From positions 18,046-50,379 of the forward strand of contig QHBV01000251.1 in NCBI GenBank assembly GCA_003244035.1: 32,334 nucleotides of DNA, written 5' to 3'. Positions 18,376 to 26,863 of the stretch are shown in pieces. Positions within the stretch are counted from its first letter, which is position 1, and every line of letters begins with the position of its first letter. This stretch comes from Solirubrobacterales bacterium. GTDB lineage: Bacteria; Actinomycetota; Thermoleophilia; Solirubrobacterales; Solirubrobacteraceae. Both the position numbers and the translations under genes were made by a program. The notes under the pieces are model-generated. The model did not search any database. It was not told the origin of the DNA and saw only the letters and a list, made by a program, of their open reading frames with translations.

Positions 18376-19875
18376 GTGGTCCGGGCGATCGTGTTCGTCG
18401 TCGGCGCCGGCAGCCTCGGCGCCGAGATCTCGGCCGCGCGGCTGCTGGCACCATATTTCGGCGCCTCCACGATCATCTGGGCCAACACGATCGCGACGGT
18501 ACTGGTCGCTCTCTCGGCCGGCTACGCGATCGGAGGCAAGCTGGCCGATCGTCGCGCGGATCTGCACGGGCTGTGTGCGATCGTCCTGGTCGCGGCGGCG
18601 CTGCTCGCCCTGGTGCCCTTCGTGGCCGATCCGTTCCTGAGCCTGTCGGTCAAGGCGCTAGGCGCTCTGTCTCTTGGTGGCTTTGCCGGCTCGCTCGCGG
18701 CGGTGCTGGTGCTCGTCGCCGTGCCGGTGATGCTGCTCGGGACGGTGGCGCCGTACGCCAACCGGCTCACGCTCGGACGCGTCGAGCAGACCGGGACGAT
18801 CACCGGCCGCCTGTATGCGATCTCGACGGCTGGCTCGCTGCTGGGAACCTTCCTCGCCGCGCTGCTGCTGATTCCGCTCATCGGCACGCATCGCACGTTC
18901 CTCGTGTTCGCGCTGGCGCTCGCGCTGGTCGCCGCGCCGGGGCTGCGCTCCAAGCGGTTCCTGCTCGTGCCGGCGGCCGTCGCCGGGCTGCTCGCGGTTC
19001 CCCCGGCGGCAATCGGCTCCGGCGTCGACGGGGCGCGCGTGATCTACTCGGCTGAGACGCCGTACCAGTACGCGCGAGTGCTTCAGTTTCCCAGTGGCGA
19101 GCGCTGGCTCCAGCTCAACGAGGGGGTCGCGGTGCACTCGGACTACCGACCGTGGAGCTGGCTGACTGGCGGCTACTGGGACGACTTCCTCGCCCTTCCA
19201 CTCGCCGGGCGGCTCGGCATGCCGAGGCGGGTCGCGATCCTTGGCGACGCTGCGGGAAGCGTCGCCCGAGCGTACGGACACTACTTCCCGGCGACGCGCG
19301 TCGACGCCGTCGAGCTCGACGGCGAGCTGACCGCGATCGGTAGGCGCTGGTTTGACCTTGGCGGGCCGAGGCTGCATCTGTACACCGCCGACGCGCGGCC
19401 GTGGCTGGCCGCGAGCGACGCCCGCTACGACGCGATCTTCCTTGACGCCTATCGGCAGCCGTACATCCCCTTCTACCTGCTCACCCGCGAGTTCTTCGAG
19501 TCCGTGCGCGCACACCTGGATCCCGGGGGCGTCGTGATCGTCAACGTCGGCCACCTGCCGGCCTCCGACGCGCTCGAGCGAGTGGTCTCGGCGACGCTGC
19601 GCGCGGTCTTCCCAGAAGTGCTGCGCGACGTCGTCAGCAACACGAACTCGCTGGTGATCGCGAGCGCGGGCGCCCTCTCGAGCTCACTGGTGCAGCCGGG
19701 GTCCCGCAGGACCCCGGCTGCAACGATCCCGCCGGAGCTGCGTCCGCTGGCGGCGACCGTCGGACGGCGAATGGGCCCGCCGCTGACCGGCGGGAGCGTC
19801 TACACCGACGACCGTGCGCCGGTGGAGTGGCTCACCGATCTCTCGATCCTGCGATACGCGAGCGGGAAGCGGTAG
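18376..19875 (+). CDS. Fused MFS / spermidine synthase-like protein
   Basis: N-terminal TM half (LAPYFGASTIIWANTIATVLVALSAGYAIGGKLADR) and C-terminal methyltransferase-like half (VAILGDAAGSVARAYGHYFPATRVDAVELD, RYDAIFLDAYRQPYIPFYLLTREFFESV). Confidence 0.88.
   Translation: MVRAIVFVVGAGSLGAEISAARLLAPYFGASTIIWANTIATVLVALSAGYAIGGKLADRRADLHGLCAIVLVAAALLALVPFVADPFLSLSVKALGALSLGGFAGSLAAVLVLVAVPVMLLGTVAPYANRLTLGRVEQTGTITGRLYAISTAGSLLGTFLAALLLIPLIGTHRTFLVFALALALVAAPGLRSKRFLLVPAAVAGLLAVPPAAIGSGVDGARVIYSAETPYQYARVLQFPSGERWLQLNEGVAVHSDYRPWSWLTGGYWDDFLALPLAGRLGMPRRVAILGDAAGSVARAYGHYFPATRVDAVELDGELTAIGRRWFDLGGPRLHLYTADARPWLAASDARYDAIFLDAYRQPYIPFYLLTREFFESVRAHLDPGGVVIVNVGHLPASDALERVVSATLRAVFPEVLRDVVSNTNSLVIASAGALSSSLVQPGSRRTPAATIPPELRPLAATVGRRMGPPLTGGSVYTDDRAPVEWLTDLSILRYASGKR
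19691..19722. repeat. Perfect 14-bp inverted repeat inside the MFS/spermidine synthase CDS
   Basis: TGCAGCCGGGGTCC-cgca-GGACCCCGGCTGCA. Confidence 0.9.
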
Positions 19876-20078
19876 GCGTCTAGCCGTAGCCGGCTTGGAT
19901 CAGCGCCTGCATCTCGCGGAACAGCGCCCAAGCCGGTCCTGAGTCGGCCCCGAGGCGGCCTCGAGGCGGCCTAACTCGATCTGCCCCGGGGCTTTACGCT
20001 TTGCTTAGCGGGGCGGGCAGGCTTCCCCGTGCCCGGCGGCGCACCACGGCGGGCCCCTCCAACACTCAGGAACCACGC

Positions 20079-21227
20079 ATGCGGGACAGCTTTCTGATCT
20101 TCGGCAGCCCGATGATCGGCGAGGAGGAGATCGCCGAGGTCGTCGACTCGCTGCGCTCGGGCTGGATCGGGACCGGCCCGAAGGTTCAGCGCTTCGAGTC
20201 GATGCTCGGCGAATATGTGACGGCCCAGCATTGCCGCTGCGTCTCGTCCTGCACCGCCGCGTTGATCCTGTCGATGCACGTGCTCGGGATCGGTCCCGGC
20301 GACGAGGTGCTGGTCCCAGCGATGACGTTCGTGGCATCGGCGAACGCCGTCGAGCACGCAGGCGCCACCCCGGTCCTGGTCGACTCCGTCCCGGGCACCG
20401 GATTGATCGACCTAAACGCGGCCGAGGCGGCGATCACCCCGCGCACGCGGGCGATCATGCCGGTTCATTTCGCCGGCCGGCCGGTCGACATGGATCGACT
20501 GAACGCGCTGCGAGACCGACATCGCCTGCTCGTGATCGAGGACGCCGCCCACGCACTCGGGGCCGAGTGGCGCGGCCGGCGGATCGGTGCGTTCGGCAAC
20601 GTCGCGGCGTTCTCGTTCTATGTGACCAAGAACATCACCACGATCGAAGGCGGCGCGCTCGTGACCGGGGATCGCGAGATCGCGGCGGAGGTCGAGCGGC
20701 TGGCCCTGCACGGACTCAGCCTGGGCGCGTGGCAGCGCTTCTCCGACGCCGGTTTTCGCCACTACGAGGTCATCCGCCCCGGGTACAAGTACAACATGAC
20801 AGACGTCCAGGCGGCGCTCGGGCTGCGCCAGCTCCCGCGCCTGGACGAGTGGATTTCCCGGCGGGCGCAGCTGTGGGAGCGCTACGACGAGTTGCTCGCG
20901 GGACTGCCGCTCTCCACGCCGCCGCCGCCCGCGGCCGGCACGCGCCACGCGCGTCACCTCTACCAGGTGCTGGTCGACCCTGACGCTCAGCTGACGCGAG
21001 ACGAGCTGGTCGACGCCCTGACCGCGCGCAGGATCGGAACCGGGGTGCACTATCGCGGCGTGCACCTGCACCCCTTCTATCGAGACAAGTATCGTCTCTC
21101 GCCCTCTGATCTCCCCGTCGCGACGGCGATCTCCGAGCGCACGCTCAGCCTCCCGCTGAGCCCGAAGGTGACAGACGCCGACCAGGATGACGTGGTGCAA
21201 GCCCTGAGCGAGCTTCTACCCTGCTAG
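20079..21227 (+). CDS. DegT/DnrJ/EryC1/StrS (sugar) aminotransferase
   Basis: GSPMIGEEEIAEVVDSLRSGWIGTGPKVQRFE, VIEDAAHALGAEWRGRRIGAFGNVAAFSFYVTKNITTIEGGALVTGD (PLP lysine), GYKYNMTDVQAALGLRQL. Confidence 0.95.
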   Translation: MRDSFLIFGSPMIGEEEIAEVVDSLRSGWIGTGPKVQRFESMLGEYVTAQHCRCVSSCTAALILSMHVLGIGPGDEVLVPAMTFVASANAVEHAGATPVLVDSVPGTGLIDLNAAEAAITPRTRAIMPVHFAGRPVDMDRLNALRDRHRLLVIEDAAHALGAEWRGRRIGAFGNVAAFSFYVTKNITTIEGGALVTGDREIAAEVERLALHGLSLGAWQRFSDAGFRHYEVIRPGYKYNMTDVQAALGLRQLPRLDEWISRRAQLWERYDELLAGLPLSTPPPPAAGTRHARHLYQVLVDPDAQLTRDELVDALTARRIGTGVHYRGVHLHPFYRDKYRLSPSDLPVATAISERTLSLPLSPKVTDADQDDVVQALSELLPC

Positions 21228-21240
21228 CGGGAGGTTTCGC

Positions 21241-22908
21241 CTGAGCACATCCGACTACCCCGCCTTGCGCTTCGACCAGTCGTGGCTGGCGCGTCTGCGC
21301 GTCGCGCTGGTGGCCAGGCCGATCCCCGACGAGCTGTGGGTGCTCGGCGCCGTGATCGCGGTCGCGGCGGCGATCCGAATCCTGACGATCGACAACCAGA
21401 GCTTCTGGACGGACGAGGCGCTTACCGCGTACGAGGCGGGTCTCCCTTTCGGGGCGATGCTGAAGGCCGTCGGGCACGTCGAGACGACACCGCCGCTGTA
21501 CTTCGTCCTGATCTGGGGGTGGACCAAGCTGTTCGGCACCAGCGAGGTGGCGTTCCGCTCGGTTTCGACGCTGGCGGGGATCGCGCTCGTCCCGCTGGCC
21601 TACTTCTCCGCGCGCGAGCTCGTCTCTCGCTGGGCAGGCGTGATCGCGGCGGCGCTGGTGGCGGTGAACCCGTTCCTGATCTGGTACTCGCAGGAGGCGC
21701 GCGCCTACATGCTGCTGGCAGCGCTGACGGGCGCCGCGTTCCTGTGGTTCATCAGGGCTCGTCGGGATCCGTCTGCCCGCAACCTGACGTGGTGGGCCGT
21801 GTTCTCGGCGCTGGCGGTGATGACCCATTTCTTCGCGGGCTTCGCGATCGCGCCCGAGGCGTTGTGGCTGCTCTGGCTCGCACGCGTGCGCCCACACACG
21901 CGCGCACGCACGGGGATCGCGGTCGGCGTCGTCGCCGCCGCGCAGGGGGCGATGGTGCCCTTCGCGTTCGTCGACACGTCTCATGGCCCGGGCTGGATCG
22001 CAGCGATTCCGCGCGGTCACCGGATTGAGGAGCTGTCACTCGAGTGGGGGGTGGATCTGCTCACGCGCCGGATCGCGCCGGTGTACGGGCTGATCGGTGG
22101 CGCGATCGTGATTGCGCTAGCGGTGCTGCTGCTCGCCGGCGCTGAGCGGCACAGGCGCACCGGGGCGGGTGTGGCGGCGGTGATCGCGGCTTGCGTGTTC
22201 CTGATCCCGCTGGCACTGGGGTTTGTCGGGCAGGACTACTTCTACGTCCGCAACGAGATCCCGGCGTTCGTGCCGCTGGCGACGGTGATCGCCGCGGCGT
22301 GCGTCGCGCCGCGCGCGCGGCCGTTCAGAGGTGCGCTGGCAGGAGCGCCGGCGATTCTCAGTGGCGCGCTCACGCTCCTCGGCGGCGCACTCGCGGCGGC
22401 CCTGCTCGCCCTGTTCTGCTACTCGACGGTCACGGTGCAGACCATGGTCCAGCTGCAGCGGCCGGAGTGGGCCAGCGTGGCGCGGGCGCTCGGGCCGGCG
22501 CCAGTCCCGAGGGCGATCCTCGCCGCCGGCGGCGAGCAGGCCGACCCGCTCAAGCTGTACCTGCCCGGCGTCAGCTGGGTCCAGGCCCGCGCGCGCCAGG
22601 AGCTGGTCACCGAGATCGATGTCATCGGCGTCAGGAGGCCGGTCCCGGTGGTGTCGCCTGGCCAGGATCGAACTGGCAGCGCGTCCGCCGGCGCCACGCA
22701 AGCCCGCGGTGCCCCGGTGCCGGGGAGCGTCGCGCCGGCGGGCGCGACGCTGGTGAGCCGCTTTCGGGTGCACAACTGGATCGTCGCGCGGTTTGCCCTC
22801 CAGCGCCCCGCGCTGCTGAGCATCGACCAGCTGAGCCACCTCGCACCCGGGTTCTTGCGCCACACCCCCATGGCGTTGCTGATCTTCGTGCAACGGCCGC
22901 AAGGCTGA
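21241..22908 (+). CDS. GT39/ArnT-like membrane glycosyltransferase
   Basis: Polytopic; NQSFWTDEALTAYEAGLPFGAMLKAVGHVETTPPLYFVLIWGWTKLFGTSEVAFRSVSTLAGI typical of PMT_2. Start inferred at CTG 21241 (ORF track uses TTG 21265). Confidence 0.85.
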   Translation: MSTSDYPALRFDQSWLARLRVALVARPIPDELWVLGAVIAVAAAIRILTIDNQSFWTDEALTAYEAGLPFGAMLKAVGHVETTPPLYFVLIWGWTKLFGTSEVAFRSVSTLAGIALVPLAYFSARELVSRWAGVIAAALVAVNPFLIWYSQEARAYMLLAALTGAAFLWFIRARRDPSARNLTWWAVFSALAVMTHFFAGFAIAPEALWLLWLARVRPHTRARTGIAVGVVAAAQGAMVPFAFVDTSHGPGWIAAIPRGHRIEELSLEWGVDLLTRRIAPVYGLIGGAIVIALAVLLLAGAERHRRTGAGVAAVIAACVFLIPLALGFVGQDYFYVRNEIPAFVPLATVIAAACVAPRARPFRGALAGAPAILSGALTLLGGALAAALLALFCYSTVTVQTMVQLQRPEWASVARALGPAPVPRAILAAGGEQADPLKLYLPGVSWVQARARQELVTEIDVIGVRRPVPVVSPGQDRTGSASAGATQARGAPVPGSVAPAGATLVSRFRVHNWIVARFALQRPALLSIDQLSHLAPGFLRHTPMALLIFVQRPQG

Positions 22909-22963
22909 GGGCCCATGAGGGCGCCCCGCTACTCTCGCTCGGGCCCCGGTGTTAGGACTCCCG

Positions 22964-24181
22964 ATGATCGCGTCCAGGCGTCTACGCGACCCGCTCCCGC
23001 TCGGGCTTGTGCCCGCGCTGGTGGTCGTGCCCGCGCTCGGGCTGATCGCGCTCGCGCTCGCGCTGATCGCGCCCGCGGCGAGCGCGACCCTGCGCAGGAG
23101 CAACAACACGCCGTTCCCCTCGAGCCAGACGATCGTCGGCGCTCGCTGGACGAGCCCCCGGTACGGCCCTCCTGGCAACCAGACCGGCGATGTGCTGCCC
23201 ACCGTGTGGGCGGACGACAACGACGAGTACACGATGATCGACGACGGCGGGACCAACGCGCCGCCCTCCGGCGCGTTCTGGCGCCAATCCGTCGCTCGGA
23301 TCACGCGCAGCCCGCCCAGGATCAATTTCAGCCACGTCGGCGATCCGAACCACCCGCCGCCCCACACGTTTGCCCAGATCACCAGCAACCGCGCGCTGTG
23401 GGCGGGTCCGCTCGGTCCCTACTACAGCAGCGGGCTGGTCGCGGTGGGTCATGTCTTCTACGCGACGCAGCAATTCAACTGGAGGTGGGGGTCGAACGGT
23501 CTCTTCAAGGGGCTCGAGGGGATCGCCTACTCGACCGATCACGGCCAGCATTGGACGTCTGTCAAAAAGGCCTTTCCGGCGCCGCTCGGCAATCTCAACT
23601 GGTTGATCCGCGGGCGCGGCGGCTTCTACCCCGACGGGTGGGTGTACGCGATCGCCTCCGAGCGCGAGTTCAACGCCAGCACCCTGATCATGGGACGGGC
23701 CCCCGCGAACGCCTCCCTGACCGATCCGGCGAGCTGGCAGTGGGCCTCGGGCTTCGCCGCCGGGGGCCAGGTCGCACTCTGGTCGAGCTCGTTCGCCTCT
23801 GCGACCCCGATCATGTACTGGCCGTCGCACATCACCTATCCGCAGATGGTCTATGACTCGCACCTGCACCGCTACCTGCTGACGTTCTCCTACTCCTACG
23901 CCGCCACTCCGCCAGGGATCTGGCGCAACGGCGCGGAGCTGGTGATACTCGAGGCGCCGCACCCCTGGGGCCCGTTCTCGTTTGTCGCACGCGAGCCCTA
24001 CTTCGGTCCGTCCAATGGGTACTCCCCGAGCTTTCCCGTGTCATGGATGTCCCTCAACGGGCGCGACCTGTGGATGAAGTGGGCTGCCAACTTCAACGGC
24101 TGCAGCGCCCACCTCGACTGCTCGGGGGGCTACGGGTTCAACTACCGCCGGCTGCACCTGACGGTCGCCGGCGACCGCTGA
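22964..24181 (+). CDS. Secreted protein, possible beta-propeller/sialidase-like (DUF4185-like) fold
   Basis: N-terminal hydrophobic signal (LVPALVVVPALGLIALALALIAPAASA), blade-like repeats GIAYSTDHGQHWTSVKKAF, SWQWASGFAAGGQVALWSSSF, PQMVYDSHLHRYLLTFSYSY. Confidence 0.6.
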   Translation: MIASRRLRDPLPLGLVPALVVVPALGLIALALALIAPAASATLRRSNNTPFPSSQTIVGARWTSPRYGPPGNQTGDVLPTVWADDNDEYTMIDDGGTNAPPSGAFWRQSVARITRSPPRINFSHVGDPNHPPPHTFAQITSNRALWAGPLGPYYSSGLVAVGHVFYATQQFNWRWGSNGLFKGLEGIAYSTDHGQHWTSVKKAFPAPLGNLNWLIRGRGGFYPDGWVYAIASEREFNASTLIMGRAPANASLTDPASWQWASGFAAGGQVALWSSSFASATPIMYWPSHITYPQMVYDSHLHRYLLTFSYSYAATPPGIWRNGAELVILEAPHPWGPFSFVAREPYFGPSNGYSPSFPVSWMSLNGRDLWMKWAANFNGCSAHLDCSGGYGFNYRRLHLTVAGDR

Positions 24182-24230
24182 GGTTCGCGTCGCTCGGTGC
24201 GGATGCCGCACGGGGGGCGATCGTGGGAAC

Positions 24231-25295
24231 ATGCGTCCAGCCATGGCCCGTCACGATCCAGGCGCGCCGCGGGACGACGAGCCGGAGCTGAGCGTCGTTG
24301 TACCGGTGTACGGCTGCGCCGACTGCCTGGCGGCTCTGCACGAACGCCTGGGTACGAGCGTGTCGACGGTGACCGACCGCTACGAGCTCGTGCTCGTCGA
24401 CGATCGCAGCCGCGACGACGGCTGGGCGGTGCTGCAGCGGCTCGCCCGTGCGGATGCACACGTGCGCGCGTTCCGTCTCAGCCGCAACTTCGGTCAGGAC
24501 GCCGCGATCACGGCGGGGCTGGCGCAGGCGCGAGGCGCGTGGGCGGTCGTGATGGACTGCGACCTGCAGGAGGCCCCGGAGGACATTCCACGGCTGTGGG
24601 CCAAGGCGAGAGAGGGCTATGACGTCGTGCGCACGACGCGACGGGGATGGCGACACTCGGCGTTTCGGCGCTGGAGCAGCCGCGCCTATCGGAAGCTGAC
24701 GCTCGAGACCGACGTCCGCCCGGACTACAGCAACCTCAGCCTGCTCTCGCGGCGCGTGATCGACGCGTTCCTGCGGTTGCGCGATCGCGACCGCGAGTAC
24801 ATGATCGCGCTCGACTGGCTCGGCTTCGACTCGGCCACCGTCGAGATCGAGCACCACGACCGGCACGCCGGGGAGAGCGGGTACACCTTTGCGCAGCTGG
24901 CGCGGGTCGCGCTCGACGGGATGTTCTTCCGAAGCACGGTGCTGCTGAAGGTGGTGGTGCTCGTGGGCTTCCTCGTCGCGCTCGCCGGGATCGTGCTCGC
25001 CCTGTTCGAGATCGTCGACTACTTCGCCGAGGCCCACAGCGCGGTGCCCGGGTACACGAGCCTCGCGGTGCTGCTGCTGCTGCTGGCGGGGTTCATCATC
25101 GTCAGCGTGGGAGTGGTGGGCCTGTACGTGGGGCGCATCTTCGAGCAGGTCAAGAACAGGCCACTGTTCCTGATCGACGCCGAGGCGGAGGGGCCCGAGG
25201 TGGCGTGGCCCTCGAAGGCCGCCGTGAGCGGGACGCCCCGGAGCCAGGCGTCGTCGAGCCAGGCGCCGCCGGGCGAGGCTGCGAGGCGGGGTTAG
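24231..25295 (+). CDS. Family 2 glycosyltransferase, DPMS/GtrB-like with C-terminal TM helices
   Basis: LSVVVPVYGCADCLAALHERL, ELVLVDDRSRDDGWAVLQRL, FRLSRNFGQDAAITAGLAQARGAWAVVMDCDLQEAPEDIPRLW; two C-terminal TM segments. Confidence 0.92.
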   Translation: MRPAMARHDPGAPRDDEPELSVVVPVYGCADCLAALHERLGTSVSTVTDRYELVLVDDRSRDDGWAVLQRLARADAHVRAFRLSRNFGQDAAITAGLAQARGAWAVVMDCDLQEAPEDIPRLWAKAREGYDVVRTTRRGWRHSAFRRWSSRAYRKLTLETDVRPDYSNLSLLSRRVIDAFLRLRDRDREYMIALDWLGFDSATVEIEHHDRHAGESGYTFAQLARVALDGMFFRSTVLLKVVVLVGFLVALAGIVLALFEIVDYFAEAHSAVPGYTSLAVLLLLLAGFIIVSVGVVGLYVGRIFEQVKNRPLFLIDAEAEGPEVAWPSKAAVSGTPRSQASSSQAPPGEAARRG

Positions 25296-25900
25296 GCAGC
25301 CAGCACGTAGACCTTCTCGCGGCCGCCCGGGATCAGAAAGGCCGCCTGGACCCGCGTGCTGTAGCGCGCCATCAGCTCGTCGAGCGTCGCCTCGGTGAAG
25401 CGCTCGCCGTGGCCCCCGACGCCCGGATCGGCCGCTCGCCTGCCTAGCAGACCGACCCCCGGCAGCCCGCTGGTCGAGAGGTTGCGGATCGGCTCGGATA
25501 CGATCACGCGCTCCCGCGCCGCCGCAAGCATGCGATCGACGAGCACTGCCGCGTCGGGCAGGAAGTGGTAGAGGCTGGCCTGGATGATCACCACGTCGGC
25601 CGGCGGGAGCGGCTCGGCGGGGCTCGTGCTCGCGAGGTCCAACCGGCGGGCGTCGACGCCGCGGTGCCTGAGCCCGGCGAGGAAGCCCTCGTTGACATCG
25701 AGTCCGACATACTCGCTTGTGCGGCCGCGCAGATGGCGCTGGTACAGGGTTCCTGGACCGCAGCACAGCTCCAGCACCGACGCGCCCGTGGGAACCTGAC
25801 TCGCCACCGCGCTCATGCGGGCGGAGTAGTGGCGGCCGTAGAGCAAGCGCATCAGCAACTCGTAGCCGCGCGCGCTGCGATAGATGACGCTCGTGCTCAT
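25292..25900 (-). CDS. Class I SAM-dependent methyltransferase
   Basis: ASVLELCCGPGTLYQRHLRGRTSEYVGLDVNEGFLAGLR, PPADVVIIQASLYHFLPDAAVLVDRML. Confidence 0.88.
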   Translation of the reverse strand: MSTSVIYRSARGYELLMRLLYGRHYSARMSAVASQVPTGASVLELCCGPGTLYQRHLRGRTSEYVGLDVNEGFLAGLRHRGVDARRLDLASTSPAEPLPPADVVIIQASLYHFLPDAAVLVDRMLAAARERVIVSEPIRNLSTSGLPGVGLLGRRAADPGVGGHGERFTEATLDELMARYSTRVQAAFLIPGGREKVYVLAA

Positions 25901-26772
25901 CCGGGCGCCGCGGGGGCCTGGGAGGCCGTGCCCTTGGGGCCGAGCTCGGCGAGCGTCAGCGGGTGCGCCGGCGCATGCGGCAGCGGATGTGTGACCGTGA
26001 CCCGCAGGTCACGGTCCACATGCAAGAGCTGGCCGGGCTCGAGTGCCCACCAGCCGGGATCCTCGTCCATCGGCTCGCTCGCGACCACGACCGCCGGCCG
26101 GCGCGCGAGGTCCCCGGAGCGCACCCGGACGCTGCTGCGGGCACTCGCCTGCTCGAGGTGTCGGCGACCGCTGTATCCGCCCGCCGCGCGCCGCAGCACG
26201 TGCAGCTCGTGGACGTCGGGGTAGCGCAGCGCCCACAGCTCGGATGCGGTGCTGAGCACTAGGTTCAGCGCGAACACGGGCAGCTGGTCGGCGATCCAAC
26301 GCGAAGCGCGTACGATCGCCTCCCCGATCTCGCCGGTCTCGCCGATGTACTTCGAGATCAGCGCGAAGAACCGCTCGGAGTCGGTATCGCCGTGGACGAG
26401 CCCGGACGCATCTCCGAGCTCATGCTCGAGCCGCTCGAGCTCGCCGATCACGCCGTTGTGCGCGAACAGTCGGTCGGCGATCTCGAATGGATGGGTGTTC
26501 TGGAGACTGACGGCGCCGGTCGAGGCGTAGCGGACGTGCGCGACGAACGTCCTCGAGCTGACCTCGCGCGCTTCGCGCGCGAAGCACTGATCCTCGTACG
26601 CGGCGAGCGGCTGCTTGGACACGCGCGGACGCCCGTCTGCATCGAACGTCCCCAGCCCGGTTCCGTCCGGCTCGCGGCGGCTTTGCCGAGCGAGCGAGTC
26701 GGGCGCTTCGAGCAGCCAGAACGTCGCCGACACCAGCTCGCGCCCCGCACTCATGCCAAACAGTCGGCACAT
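25897..26772 (-). CDS. Class II glutamine amidotransferase (EgtC/YafJ-like)
   Basis: MCRLFGMSAG with catalytic Cys2, PDGTGLGTFDADGRPRVSKQPLAAYED, FVAHVRYASTGAVSLQNTHPFEIADRLFAHNGVIG, GDTDSERFFALI. Confidence 0.92.
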   Translation of the reverse strand: MCRLFGMSAGRELVSATFWLLEAPDSLARQSRREPDGTGLGTFDADGRPRVSKQPLAAYEDQCFAREAREVSSRTFVAHVRYASTGAVSLQNTHPFEIADRLFAHNGVIGELERLEHELGDASGLVHGDTDSERFFALISKYIGETGEIGEAIVRASRWIADQLPVFALNLVLSTASELWALRYPDVHELHVLRRAAGGYSGRRHLEQASARSSVRVRSGDLARRPAVVVASEPMDEDPGWWALEPGQLLHVDRDLRVTVTHPLPHAPAHPLTLAELGPKGTASQAPAAPG

Positions 26773-26863
26773 TCGGTCCGCGACCGTAGCGCGCCGCGAG
26801 TTGTCAGAGTAATTTCAAGCTTCTCGCCTATCGTGGCATCGTCACGAGAAAGGTGGAAACCCC

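Noticed and set aside
19983-20014. GCCCCG...CGGGGC hairpin upstream of DegT
   Set aside because: Only 6 bp with a 20-nt loop and no U-tract; too weak to call a terminator or riboswitch.
22661-22677. Complete tRNA gene on minus strand
   Set aside because: Only a T-arm-like stem-loop is present; no matching 5' acceptor, D-arm or anticodon arm upstream, so it is not called as a tRNA.
24138-25766. 542-aa minus-strand ORF
   Set aside because: Shadow of the GT2 gene and in the wrong frame for the true methyltransferase.
26564-26590. Palindrome cttcgcgcgcgaag in the GATase gene
   Set aside because: Simple alternating CG core; expected occasionally in coding DNA of this composition.
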